Assembly: GCA_037043235.1 (NCBI GenBank)
Contig: JAWRVZ010000140.1
Location: 675,001-739,000 of the forward strand
DNA from: Rhodeus uyekii
Lineage: Eukaryota > Chordata > Actinopteri > Cypriniformes > Acheilognathidae
Length of the DNA: 64,000 nt
Reading direction: 5' to 3'
Shown in pieces: positions 7,921 to 19,379 of the stretch; the stretch's first letter is position 1, and every line of letters starts with the position of its first letter. The position numbers were made by a program, and so were the translations under genes. A model generated the notes under the pieces. That model had not been told where the DNA came from, searched no databases, and saw only the letters and a program-made list of their open reading frames with translations.

Positions 7921-9246
7921 TCTCTAAAATTAATTGAAAAAAGAAAAAGAATCATAATTTTGATTCCATGGTTGGTTTCTTTATAAATTAAGCCTACAAC
8001 AGTTTATCATGCGTTCACAAAATGACGAACTGAATATGGTGAACTAAGTGGTGTTAATATGCTAATGCAATTGATCTGTTAAATAAAATCCCATCACAGG
8101 TCCTTAAGTGTGAATGTGATTTTACCCAGAAGGGAGTTCCTGGTATCACAAGACCATGCTGAAATCAGGCCAGTCGTCTCTTATAGAAAATCTAGTTCAC
8201 AATGAGGCTCACGAGAGGGAAGTCTTATGATTGCCATGTATTCTCTCAGGCAAAAGCAATGCATAATTTGAAGGTAATCATAATTAGTACAATGTAGTCT
8301 AATGAGAGAAACTTTCTGTAATAAATGTAATGTGCATGATTTTAATATTTATTGGTACAGTATACACAGATTAGCCGTGTTTCCACCGCCGGGCCGAATA
8401 GTTCTAAAAATGGTTCCAGTTATATTTCCACTTGAGCCTGGTAAGGCACAGCATGATTACAAACCGTTCTCAGCCCAGAATTCTCAGCAGGGTTGGCAAA
8501 AAAATTCACCTTGGATCAGATTTTATATTGAAATAATTACTGAAACCCCAAATGTGTGCACATGCAGACAAGCTTACTCAACCTTAAGCTTATTGCACCT
8601 CACCTCTTTTTCCTCTCCTGAATCCCCAGCAGTGCTCCTTTATGATCCTTCCACAATTCTCCTTTTCCTCAGATACAGGGAAGTCTCGCTTTCCATCCTC
8701 AGCTGGCCGGTGGTTTTTACCCTGCCGCTCCTCGGCATTTACTAGAATCAGAGACAGGTGTTAGTCATCATGTACTTGACCTTCAGGGTACAACGAGGAA
8801 TAAAGGCAGACCAGAGTAAAAGGCAACTTTGATTTTATTTTCTTCTAAACCACTGCCAAAAAAAAAAAAAAAAACTTTATGTAGCACTTTCCTAAACCTT
8901 CGCTTTTCAAGATGCACTTTGGATGAAATTTGGCTGATCCTTAACAGGATCTTAATTCTGTGCTAATTTGATCTAATATTTGATATTTTTAAAAATGTTG
9001 TAGATTTAAGTAGCCAATAAGAATCACTAAAATCATTGAATATACTGTATTTTTAAACAAAGGTTGAAGCTTCATGATTCGCTCAAGATAATTAAAAAGA
9101 CAATATTTCAATACCAGAAGAATATGAAAAAAAGTATGTTTTTTGGGGTAAAAATTCCCTGCTGTTGATGCAAATAATTAACATGATAAGAAATAGCTGG
9201 CTCTGATTTCTTTTTGTTCGTTTTGTTTGAAATTCATTAATTCATC
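7919..9246. other. AT-rich non-coding DNA with a short repeat fragment
   Basis: No gene supported. The words gtttccaccgccgggccgaa (from 8380) and tttccacttgagcctgg (from 8424) resemble the ends of short teleost DNA elements, so 8375-8460 is probably a MITE fragment. An A run of about 17 lies near 8860. Confidence 0.35.
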
Positions 9247-9687
9247 CATTCTTTCTTTAACCAGTTAAAAACTAATTGAGATTAAAATGTCTTGTATAAG
9301 AGTGACCTGGCCAAGAAAGAAGATACAATAACCTAAACCTAAACGAAAACATACACATCAAAACAGAAAGACACAATCAAGGATCACAACAGCAATTTAC
9401 CAATGGATAAAATACAGAACTCACTCAGTGCTCACTCACTTAAACTCCTTCAATGGAGTTTTGTAAATTATTCCAAGCAGGAGAAGAATTATATCTAAAG
9501 CCCTTTTTACATCTCTATTCAAACCCGAGGAACTTTAAGATAAGACTTATAAATAAAACACCACCAATTAAAACTTCTTTGAGTATACAAAAGTGGAAGC
9601 TCAGCTTTATCATATAAAATGCAATGATGCTCTTGATGGCTATAACCAGTGATAAAACGTAAATCTCTGTGATAAATCGTATCAATA
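9247..9687 (-). pseudogene. L2-like LINE, 3' end relic
   Basis: Read on the minus strand, 9687 down to about 9430 gives decayed peptide pieces that match the C-terminus of fish L2/CR1-type reverse transcriptase proteins: DTIYHRDLRFITGYS, then HHCILYDKAELPLL, FIYKSYLKVPRV and GFRYNSSPAWNNLQ, with stops and frame changes. The 3' UTR that follows (9430 to 9247) has the usual wording of these elements, ggccaggtcactctt, then taatctcaatt, then ctggttaaag. The 5' part is absent, as expected for a 5'-truncated LINE. It is not functional. Confidence 0.7.
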
Positions 9688-10039
9688 TATACATAGATAT
9701 ATATATAGAAATTTATATATATTCATTTATTTATTTATTTATTTTTTATAATGTTCGGGGAGTTCATGGGGAGTTTCAGAAATAAAAACGTCTCAGGTTA
9801 CATATGTAACCCTAGTTCCCTGAAGAGGGAACGAGATGCTGTGTCGAAATGCTAGGGGAATGCTTTAGCATGGTTGTCTCGTTAAGCAGATTCAATTCGA
9901 TTGTGTCTATGCATGTCGTGGGATGATGACGTCATGAACCAGGAGGACAAAGGTGTGCTGGAAACACAGCAGGTGTTACCTGACCAAATATTAGGGATGT
10001 AAGAGTGAGGAGGAACATACTTTGATAGGTTCAAAATGA

Positions 10040-10434
10040 TGACCAAGGGGATAACTCTGAAATTAATCTTTCTTGCAGGAAATCCTGAACGGTGTCAATT
10101 TGACAGGTAAATGTGTCTGGGCTAAATGTGTATGTAAATGTGTTTTCCAACGTTCTGGGCAAGGATGGGCTATTGAGCCCCTTGTCTTGGATAAGAGGTC
10201 CCTCCTGACCAGGATCTCCAATGGAATCCCATCCAAAAGGGATACTAGATCCGAGAAGGACACTCTGCCTGGCCACCAGGGGGCAATTAAGGTGAGACGG
10301 ACCTTGTCTGGCAAACTCTGTCCAGAACTCCCGGGAGCAGAGCAATTGGGGGATATACGTACAGATGTAGCCGTGGCCAAGTCTGTACAATAGTATCCAG
10401 TCCATGATGAGCAAGATGAGTGAAGGAGAACCAA
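10040..10434 (-). pseudogene. DIRS ORF2 C-terminus and ORF3 start, relic
   Basis: The minus-strand peptide contains DKVRLTLIAPWWPGR, SDLVSLLDGIP and VRRDLLSK, close to the methyltransferase-like end of ORF2 in the intact copies. In an adjacent frame, TCQIDTVQDFLQERL matches the core-binding region of the recombinase. The order agrees with the intact element, but the frames are broken and the catalytic half of the recombinase is missing. Confidence 0.8.
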
Positions 10435-10457
10435 AGTAGCCAGCTAGACATATCTGA

Positions 10458-10931
10458 TTAGAATTTTAATTCTATTACACAGCGGTTGAGAATACGTAAG
10501 TCAAGAAGAAGGCGCATCCCTCCATCCTCCTTGGGAACTGTGAAGTACTGGCTTTTAAACCCTGATTCTCTGGTTGGAAGGGGTACATATTCTATGGCCC
10601 CTTTCTCCAGCAGTGAGACTACTTGTTTCATCACCAGAGCCTGAGCGGGATACACCACAATAGGTAGGACCCTGCTGAAATTGGGCAGGCGAGACATGAC
10701 ATAACTGAATAACATAACCCTTTGAAATGGTGCGCATGACCCACTGAGAGATCTGGTAGGCGTGTCCACACGGCCAGAAAATCTACTAGGGGAAACAGCC
10801 TCTCGATTTGTTGAACATCCAGTCCAGAGCCCTGACCAGCAGGTGCAACCCGACACACAAGCGGCAGCTGGGAAACTTGCCTCAGACCTTACACCTTTAT
10901 CCTTCTTGTTCATGACATCATCATCCTGCAA
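10458..10931 (-). pseudogene. DIRS ORF2 reverse transcriptase N-terminal relic
   Basis: The minus-strand reading holds ALVMKQVVSLLEKGAIEYVP, then YFTVPKEDGGMR and LLLDLRILNR, matching residues of about 90-155 of the intact ORF2, the first fingers motifs of RT. It breaks off just before the first catalytic Asp, so it cannot be active. Confidence 0.85.
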
Positions 10932-11033
10932 TGCACATTCACGCTATCGATTTTGATTGTGCTTCACGAGACAATCACGCTAAAGTGGTTTCCTAACATG
11001 TCATTGCAGCGCGAGTTCACTCTTCAGGGAACC

Positions 11034-11867
11034 CAATTTGAGGTTAAGTATAGAAAGTAGTTTATCAATATGTGTCTTAAAAATTAATTGACTACCAAAT
11101 AAAATACCCTGGCATAACTCACAACACTTAATATTTTTTATTCCCTGGGAAGACATTATTTGGAAGATTCCTTGGTAGAGCTTCAAGTAGGAACTTGAAA
11201 ATTACTTTAATTTGTATTTAAAACCAGTTTAAGTTCATATAGATAATAGCAAATGCTGTCTGTAAATAATCAGAGATAGTCACCATATTTTTATGAAAGT
11301 ATCATATATAAAAATATGACTTTAATCATTTAACAAATTTTCTGAATCTTTACTTTTTCAAATTATTTTGTTTCTGCATTTTTAAGATATTTTTATATTA
11401 ACATATTTTAATGACCCTATATTTATTGAACAAAAAATGAATAATTTTACTTAATTTAATTCATTTTTCTTAATTTTACTTCAAATTAAAAAGAAAATCG
11501 TATAGTCTTTTGCTTAAGTGATTTCTCTGAACATGTATTAGACATTAAACTAATTATTTTTACTAAAGTAATTGAATTGCTAAACGCGCACCTTGCCACC
11601 ATACACTATAGTAATATTAAAAAGCACATTTTGTACCCTGTTGTACCCTGCTTGTATCCGTGCTTGCTCACCTGATCATTTATATTTATCTCTTACCAGT
11701 TTTAATATACAATTGAACTACAATTGAATTCATACATATAATATGCAATGTGTGTAAATGCACATGTGTATATGCAGATTTTTTTTTTTTTAACCAAAAA
11801 GTATAATACTACTACTACTACTAAAAGTATATATTACTTATCCATGCGAACCTTGATTTTGTTTTGT
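11034..11867. other. AT-rich non-coding stretch
   Basis: Very low GC, no recognisable gene. A short (CTA)n run is near 11810. Confidence 0.5.
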
Positions 11868-12146
11868 TTGTTTCAGGTTGCATACCATTGCACCTGCAAC
11901 TTCACAACGTTTTGTTGTAATCTGATTAAGGTTAGCATCGAATGTCTCCTGGATCATATGGATTCTGTGTATATGCACTTTTGTTTCAGGTTGCACATAT
12001 GCATATGTGTTTTTATTGATTTTGTTTAACTAAATGTGTAATAACAGATTTTACATAACCACGTAAACCTTGCACTTTTGTTTCAGGTTGCACACCATTG
12101 CACATCCAGCTTTAAAATGTTTTGTTGTACCCAGATCAAGGTTAGT
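11862..12146 (+). repeat. Local duplication of a 54 nt exon-like unit
   Basis: Two similar blocks, 11871-11935 and 12081-12145, lie 210 bp apart. Each reads tttcag, then 54 nt, then gttag. A third start (tgtttcaggttgcac, from 11983) is truncated. The 54 nt units are 11877-11930 and 12087-12140. One reading frame is open in both and keeps V-A-x-H-C-T, F-C-C and I-K. No family is recognised. They may be decayed minisatellite units rather than exons. Confidence 0.45.
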
Positions 12147-12966
12147 CTTCTGGATTGGCTCAAAACCATGTAAAAGCATATTCCAACGTGATGCTACTGC
12201 AGATCTTGATTATGGAACAATCCACTTTCATTTCTTTCAGCATAAAACGAAAACCATCATCATGTTTAGACATTTTCCAGACAGCTGCTAGTACAGGGTT
12301 TAGGCTGATGCAGCAGCCACCTCACCCCGCTGCACTCTCACCATTCACTCTAATTGATCTACAGAGTGACTCACTATTTCTGTTTGTTGCATCATTTGTG
12401 TTTCAGCGCACTGTCAGTTTGATGTGGCTGGAGAGGCACTCTCCCCCCTTGACACTGAATGTAATACATCATCTGCAGTCTTAGCTGAGTATCAAACAAA
12501 AGACAATTCATGAGGTGAGCCCTGCAAAAGAAAGGAGAGACCGAGGGGTGACATACGTGCAAGAGTCATTAGAGAAAATGATGATGGATTTTCAAAGTTA
12601 CGGATCAGATTGTTTATTTACCTCCCTCACTTGGCTGATTTCATTTATCTCCTCTTAACATTTGGTGACTCCACTGCAAGTAGTTTGTCAGCATAATTGC
12701 ATGGTACAGTGAAGCAGTACACTGCGGCATGCTCTTTCCTCCAACATATCCAACCATCATTTGCATGCATCTTCAAAGGACAGCCATGACATTTAAATAA
12801 TGATGACTGGCATAGGCTATTACTATTCTACTGGAGATTTGACCCAGGGACAAGCACAACGCTTTCTATACCTATTCTCAATTCCATGTTTTGCTGATCA
12901 AAGCTCATTTGCAAATCCATGTTTTTTTTCCTTTTTTTTTCTTGTGCTAAGTGCAGCCGTTTCAAA
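12147..12966. other. Non-coding DNA
   Basis: Mixed-composition unique sequence with only short chance ORFs. Nothing recognised. Confidence 0.4.
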
Positions 12967-13225
12967 CAGTGCTTCTCAAATGGTGGGTCATGACCCAAAA
13001 TAGGGTCACGAGTCTGTTCTGATAGAGTAACAATGTTTAATGCAAATGATAAAATGCAACTGCATAGTTAACAAGTAGGCTTTTAAAAATGAGAAGAAAA
13101 CACTTCAGATGTCTTTTGTTGTTTATGTCAAGGACAGTGCAATCAAGCACTGTTTGGTATTCACTTTCTAGAAGATAGTCACGTTTGACAGATGCCATCA
13201 TGGACAGGTTTTGTGACATGCTCTC
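12967..13225. mobile_element. hAT-type element, one terminus and decayed body
   Basis: It begins cagtgcttctcaaatggtgg, followed by gtcatgaccc, the characteristic terminus of ZBED-type hAT elements in vertebrates. The body is short, AT-rich and lacks a transposase. No clear opposite terminus is seen, so the right boundary is approximate. Confidence 0.5.
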
Positions 13226-13365
13226 ATCATAAGGACATCATAAAGACAAAGAACATAATAAAGCAATATTAAATAAGAATTCAAAAATTACTCAGAACAC
13301 CTTAAATGACCACATTTGTGTGCACACTCTACAACTGTGTAAACTGTATTACTGTAGCTTCAAAT

Positions 13366-13373
<8 letters not shown>

Positions 13374-13399
<26 letters not shown>
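13374..13399. repeat. (AT)n microsatellite
   Basis: About 12 AT units following cacac. Confidence 0.9.
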
Positions 13400-13463
13400 G
13401 TATATTCACATGAAAAAGTTATATGATATAAAGCAATTCTAAAATGGTTGTTCATCTTATCAC

Positions 13464-13890
13464 TGTCAGGGTTCTGTCACTTAAGTTGGGTTTCTAGTGT
13501 GTTGGTTGACAGAACTCTGACACTGCCCCTTTGTTGTGTGTTGTGATTGTAATCCTGCCCATCTTGTTCCCTCATTTCCCTTCATTGATCCCATCTGTCT
13601 CTACTCTTTACCTTCCTCATGTGTTCCCTTATTTAATCCTGGTGTGTTTGCTGTCCTGTGTCGTGTCGTTGTCATTTTGTTGGATGTATTCCTTGTGATC
13701 CCGAGCCGTGGTCTTTGCTCTCTAGTTTGTTTCATGTTACTTGAGTGTTTCGTTATTGTGTTTAGTTTAGGTTCTCCCCCCTCGTGGGTTTTAATTTCTT
13801 GTATTTCTTGTTTCTTTGTTTATAATAAATGCATTACCTTTCCCCTGCAATTGAGTCCTTCGCTTGCAATCATTGACAATCACCTAGTTC
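13464..13890 (+). mobile_element. Stem-loop-ended repeat family, short copy
   Basis: It starts with a 60 bp stem-loop (13464-13523) whose 16 bp arms read gtcagggttctgtcac and its near complement, with TCTAGT in the loop. The same structure ends two other copies (48663-49418 and 55144-55899). A pyrimidine-rich body and a distal aataaa near 13825 follow. The 123 aa reading frame inside is attributed to low stop density. This copy is shortened relative to the about 756 bp copies. Confidence 0.6.
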
Positions 13891-14018
13891 TAAGCATTAA
13901 GTTATAATAAACATTAACATGATGATATGCTGTAAATCTGATTTGAAAACAATGTTTTTTTGTGAAAAGTTATACACAAATAAAACTTACTTAGACTATT
14001 TTACTCGAAAAAAAAAAG

Positions 14019-14764
14019 GATTACACTTTATTTTAAGGTGTCTCTATTAAAGTGTAATTATAAAACTAAGTACAGAGTAATATTAATTAACTGTATGTAC
14101 CTACTATATTGTTATGGGTTTGCTGTTTACACAACACAACAAAAATACTGAAAAGTTTTACATGTTTTGGCCATTCATTTACACAACAATGTCATTTTGG
14201 GGACCTGAAACCCAATTTTTTGAAAACGACCGTTATCATCTAAAAGTAAACTGCAAAAATGCAAATATGTGAAAACACTGATGTAATTTGTATGGGTATT
14301 ACATTTTTTGTTTTTTTACAAAGTGACGTCGCCAAGTACTGGCCGGCCATCATAATACAGCATGATAATACTTTCAGATCCTTGTGAACGGAGATAGATT
14401 TGACAACATTGCCGTCTGCTTGTGAAAAACGTGAAAAAGGAAAATTAGTTCCATTTTTAGTAACTGTTGGGCATGCAAATGTGCAGGGGTGTCCAAAGTC
14501 AGTCTTGGAGGGCCACTGTCCTGCAGAGTTTAGCTTCAGCTTGCCTCAAAACATCTGACTAGAAGTTTCTAGAATCCCCAGTAAGACATTGATTTGCTGA
14601 TCCAACGGTTTAATTGGGGTTGGAGCTAAACGTTTCAGTACAGTAGTCCTCAAGGAGCACTATTGTACACCCTGCCTTAGTGCCTTGCATATAATTATAA
14701 ATAATTTACTGCAATTCTATAGTAAGTATATGCAACATATAACGACACTTTAAAATAAACTGTA
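14019..14764. mobile_element. MITE with tacactttattttaa ends, interrupted by insertions
   Basis: The left end, gattacactttattttaagg (14019), is mirrored by acgacactttaaaataaact (about 14742-14761). Recognisable teleost MITE wording follows the left end (taatattaattaactgta). The interior is filled by foreign sequence, including a hAT MITE at 14484-14674 and a segment at 14110-14460 with tttacacaacaatgtcattt wording of another repeat. The outer boundary is approximate. Confidence 0.45.
14484..14674. mobile_element. hAT-type MITE (caggggtgtccaaa)
   Basis: It begins CAGGGGTGTCCAAAGTCAGT, followed by cttggagggcc, and ends gtcctcaaggag...gtacaccctg, imperfect inverted termini of the CAGGGGTGTCCAAA family common in fish. 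About 190 bp and non-coding. A clean 8 bp duplication is not visible, probably through decay. Confidence 0.65.
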
Positions 14765-16350
14765 AAACAAAATAAATGTACCAGCAATGCAGCTTGATTA
14801 ACTTTAGAGAAAAGTGTCTGTCAAATGCACAAGTGTCCTTATCACTGATACCACTACCTTACCATTATGTTATTCCATGTATAGACGTCTAAGGATTTGA
14901 ACCACAACCTTTGATTTGTTAACTGTTTCATACAATTTGAGTTTCTGGCTGAGATTTTGTGGCAGGAATGACTTGAAAAAGCTAGGTCAATAATATAAAT
15001 GACTGAATGGTGCTTGTTTGGTGCAAAGTGAGACAAGTATTTGGAAATACTTTTTCTTTCAGAGTGGGGGAAATGCAGGTCCACCATCGAATAAAATTAG
15101 TTTTCAGGACAAGCATGTGGATTTGAGAGGGTAGAATTTGTAGGGTGGCCTACATATAATGGGAAAAAAAATGTGAATGCAGACATGTGGGGAAGTACAC
15201 ACATGTGATTCACTGTGCTGAGTCAAATAAATGATTCATATTAAAATGAAACCAGTGGGATGATGTTTGATGATTTCCAATGTTCCACATATTGGGAAGG
15301 GGAAAATAAACAATACTTTAAAATGATGCATTGTGACATGACCATGGCTTTGTGATCCCTATAATTGAATGATTGAGGGGAAAGAAGATATATTTTGCGG
15401 ATGTTTTGCATAACTTTCGCATGATAAAGCAGGCAGTCAGAATGTGGGTTCTCATCTAAAAAAGTCTTACATAGGCGTTTTTTGAAATAAGACCTCATCT
15501 ATGAAAATGAATTCTGAGAAAGACATTCTCTGAAATCATTCAGAGTTCACTTCAATACTAAATTGTAGCACAGTGTCGTGATGTATTATGTACATTATGG
15601 AGTCAAGCCGTCCTGAAGTGTGAGTAAATTAACTTTTGCCAGGATAAATGATTGTATACATTTACAGCACTGTTATTCCATAATTTTTCTATTTTTGATG
15701 TGTGAGATTCTTTATGGCAAGTGGTAAAACAGAAATGACAGGGGGTAATATATAATTAGTAGCCTCCTAGGATGCTTTTTTAGGGTAAATGAAACAATGA
15801 ATCATTAAACTATGTGTAAACTCAATAGCCTATTACACATGGTGCAGTGTGCAAAATAAATAAAAAGCTCTTTTATGGAACAGTATTCTGTGGTAAATAA
15901 GTACAAAAGTAGTGATAGTGGAGCTTTTTCTACTGTATCTGGATATAGGACCGAAAACACCATGAATTCATGGACAGTCCATAAATGCTCATTCACACCA
16001 AGAGCAATGGCAACAATTATAATGATAAGAAATATAGATTTAAAAATCATTCTAAATATGAAAAAATAGCATCACAGCTATAATGATAATGGCACAGATA
16101 AACGATATCGCGGAAATCACTTTCAGAATTTGAAATGATAAAAAACACTGACAGCCAGTCAGAATCCATCGTGTTTTAAATAGCTCACGTATTTAAATGA
16201 AAGATGACATAACTGCAGCGCAGGCTTAGAATAAACAAAATGATTGTTGTGACACATATTAATATTGTTATAGTTATCTTATCACTCTCTGTGCCTTAAG
16301 AGGGTTATTATTCTATTAAGTATAAACTATTTCACATTGCAACAGTCTCT
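14765..16350. other. AT-rich non-coding DNA
   Basis: Unique low-GC sequence. Several ORFs of 60-85 codons on both strands show no recognisable domain. Nothing supported. Confidence 0.45.
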
Positions 16351-16367
16351 AGTAAGCCCACATCTCA

Positions 16368-17819
16368 GTGTTCGCCCAGAAACTTATTGGCACTGGGATG
16401 CTTGCCTCCCCCAAGGATGACTCAGGAGTGGCCCAGTTGTTCCCTCTCAGTGCACTATTTAAGGGCATGGAGGCGATGGCTCAAAAGCTCATTGCCGATC
16501 GAGGCAATGGCTTCCAACACAGGAAGTTTCTGAGGTTTATCTTCGGGGCTAGGTGTACCAATACACCTTCTTCTGTTCAGTGTAGCTCTATCACCCTGCA
16601 CTTTCACCAAATGCATGGATGCAGCTCTAGCTTCCTAAACTACATCAACGATTTCTTGATTTTAGCTTAGTCTCTGCAGTCAGCAGTTCAACATTGTGAT
16701 ATCATTCTCTCTCGGTCACATGAAAATGTTGGGGTTGAGGCTGAACACATAAAAAAGTGTGCTTTCTTCAGTATAGAGGACCACCTTTCTAGACATGTTG
16801 TGGGATTTGGTTACGATGAATGCATGCCTTTCTGTAGCACGCGTCAAATCATTCCAATCGGCTGTAAAATGGATGAAGCAAGGCCATTAACTCACTATAA
16901 AACAGTTCCAGAATCTGTTGGGTCTGATGGCAGCAGCGTACAGTGTTATACCTTTTGTCCTGCTGCACATCAGGCATCTGCAGTAGAGGCTCAGGACCAG
17001 GGTGTTTTCCCTGATGGGCAATCTGTTTCGCATGATCAAGGCCATGTGCAGATGCTAAGTGCCTTGGCCATGTGGAAGAAACACTGGTTCCTATCCCAAG
17101 GGACCATGCTGGGAGCTTCTTGTCGTCGCAAGATGCTGATGATGGTTTCTTCTCTCACGGGGTTGGTAGTGATCCTAGATGGATGCTCAGCTCAAGGCTT
17201 GTGGAGGGGACACCATTTCTCCTGGCAGATCAACTATCTGGAGATAGCTTTCATAGGCCAGGCTGCATTTCTAATGCACCCACTTATGTGGCTGGATCTA
17301 TCGTTCTTTAGGCCATCTGTCCTACCCCTTTCAGGGATTCAGACCAGGAACATTAGAATCTGCTTGGCCCAATGCTGATGAATGTCCACAGAGCTGCCCT
17401 TTGTCATAAATCTGAACAGCTGTTTGTCACTCGCGTATGAGTTAGTCTACGAATATCCAAGCCCACGCATCAAGGAATATGGCTGCTTCTAAGCCCTCTT
17501 GTTGGTACCCTTGAAAGGGACTGTCACGGTTGGGTATGTAGCCTTGGTTTCCTAAAACAAGACGCTGCATCACCCAGCCATATCTCCTGCATGCGTTTTA
17601 GTGATTGCTTTAGTCACTTAGAAGCTGCCACTGCTTTGTTTGACATGTCTTTTATAGTTTCCTGGTTTATGAAATCACCTACTTCTGATGTCCTTTCACA
17701 CCATTGGTTATATTTCACATGTGCTTTATGATGCAATCACGCAGAGCATTCCCACACGTCAACGTAGCGTCTTGTTCCCTTTTCAAGGAACCAAGGTTAC
17801 ATACATTACCAATACATTT
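16368..17819 (+). mobile_element. Degenerate DIRS element, plus strand
   Basis: An old DIRS copy lacking ORF1 and most of the recombinase. RT and RNase H fragments run from 16506 to about 17300. An ICR-like block (cttgaaagggactgtcacgg, then a ggtttcct hairpin half) lies at 17505-17560. A right terminus with gttcccttttcaaggaacca then aggttacata ends near 17819. The left boundary is uncertain because no left tip is visible. Confidence 0.8.
16506..17300 (+). pseudogene. DIRS ORF2 RT/RNase H relic
   Basis: Peptide fragments in shifting frames match the intact ORF2: QHRKFLRFIFGA, then FLNYINDFLILA at the position of the YIDD box (now YIND, so a catalytic Asp is lost), then ALAMWKKHWFLSQGTMLGAS, corresponding to the connection before RNase H. 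Stops and frameshifts are frequent. The element is long dead. Confidence 0.85.
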
Positions 17820-18375
17820 TTGTGAACAGTGTTTCTGACAGTCCCTATGATCAAGAACAGACAACTTTCCTGAAATCCAGCAGAATGTGTAGAGTGAGTT
17901 AAAACTGTGCCATAGTACCTAGGTACCATCTGCTGATACCTTTGGGCCTGTGGGAAAAGGAGGGAGGTCAGGCTAAGGCCAGTATTATAGAGCTGAGTAA
18001 GAGTAACAGACTCATAGCATCTCATAGCATGAAAATGCTTTTTGTGATGATTTAAAAATGTGGTCAGGAATATTCTATTTAACTTTATTTTGAAAATCAT
18101 TTTAGCCTTAATTGTAAACTTCTACTGATGGCATCCTCACAATATTTGTATGAATCATAATTGGTCTCCTTTCGTACATGTCTTAGCATACTGTTAGGAT
18201 AATAACCTAATTAGGATTGGTACTATTTTCTTTGCATAAATTTGAACAGTTGAAGCTGCTTTGCCAATTTACCATGACTCTGTGTTGATTCTTTTAGGAG
18301 ACTTTAATACCAGTCTTGTATTTACCTTGCAACCATTTTTTTTTCATTATAATAGTGTAAAATATAATTCTTCCA
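17820..18375. other. AT-rich non-coding DNA
   Basis: No gene or repeat recognised. Confidence 0.4.
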
Positions 18376-18575
18376 GCAACACTTTACATTTATTTAAAAT
18401 TAGTTAACTATAGTTAATATTAATTAAGAAAGAACAAATATTCTACTGCATCTAAATTAATGTTAATTTGAACATTTACTAATACAATATTAAAAACAAA
18501 AGTTGACGGTAGTTAATGCACTGTGAACTAACATGAACAAACAATGAAGGACTGTATTTTTATTAAATAGAATGC
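18376..18575. mobile_element. Partial MITE related to 5729-6178
   Basis: It starts agcaacactttacattta and carries the shared interior wording tagttaatgcactgtgaact followed by aacaaacaatgaa, which also occurs at 6040-6065. The far terminus is not preserved. Confidence 0.6.
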
Positions 18576-19223
18576 AAGTTAATAGATACGTTTTTTTTCA
18601 TTGCATATTTATGAGATATATACCCGTCACTCGTATAGGCTCGGATTTGCAGCTAGTTGAAAATTCAGAAATCACAACTATTTACAGCTTCAGCAAAAGT
18701 ATATGTACATGTTTTCCCCCATGGCAAAGAAGACTACCTTGAGTGGCATGGATCACTCACCAAGAATGGTGCCACCAGGCTGTGAAGATCTGGTTAGGTG
18801 ACAGTGAAGCTAAATATGTTGGAAGCCCAGCAGTCATTCAGGACTCCACTGTCTAACAGTGTGTGACAAGTGAAAAGCGAGTGGACGGAATCAGTCTCAC
18901 CTCCCTCATTCTGCCGCGATTGGTGCGCCAGGATTGCTGGCAGCATCAAGGAACACTGCAGCGTATTGATCCTTATTTCACTGCTGACCAGAACTGAGTG
19001 GCCTGCCAGAAACTGGAGATGATATTTTAGGGACGTCTGTGACTCCAGAATATCACACAGACGACCAGATTTAAGGAAGTTTCAGAGGTAGAGCACCTGA
19101 TTAAGAGACGTGGCCCAGATATCCCATTCTGTAAGTCGCACAAATAGGTCTGTCCTCTATGTGACATTGCACAATGCTGGCTTTATTTGTTCAAAAAGCA
19201 TGTTGTAGACCAAGATCCTAATA

Positions 19224-19229
<6 letters not shown>
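18576..19229. other. Unique non-coding DNA
   Basis: Moderate GC, many short stops in all frames, no recognised gene. The portion 18740-19150 is compositionally complex. Confidence 0.4.
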
Positions 19230-19291
<62 letters not shown>

Positions 19292-19319
19292 ATATATGGC
19301 TTTTGAGGAATATTTTGTA

Positions 19320-19377
<58 letters not shown>
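19230..19377. repeat. Two (AT)n microsatellites
   Basis: (AT)n at 19230-19298 and 19323-19376, separated by about 25 bp of unique sequence. Confidence 0.95.

Positions 19378-19379
<2 letters not shown>

Larger units (their letters stand above)
9787..11033 (-). mobile_element. Degenerate DIRS element, internally deleted, minus strand
   Basis: An old DIRS copy in reverse. Its right tip is at 9787 (aacgtctcaggttac, then a gttccct hairpin) and its left tip is near 11033 (gagttcactcttcagggaac). Inside, from the left tip, are a partial RT (10931-10458), then directly a methyltransferase-like segment (10434 to about 10150) and a scrap of recombinase (10115-10040). Fingers-to-RNase H and most of the recombinase are gone. 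TGACGTCA survives at 9927-9934. Confidence 0.85.

Noticed and set aside
8302..8745. 147-codon ORF
   Set aside because: No recognisable domain. It overlaps a probable MITE fragment and has low-complexity codon use.
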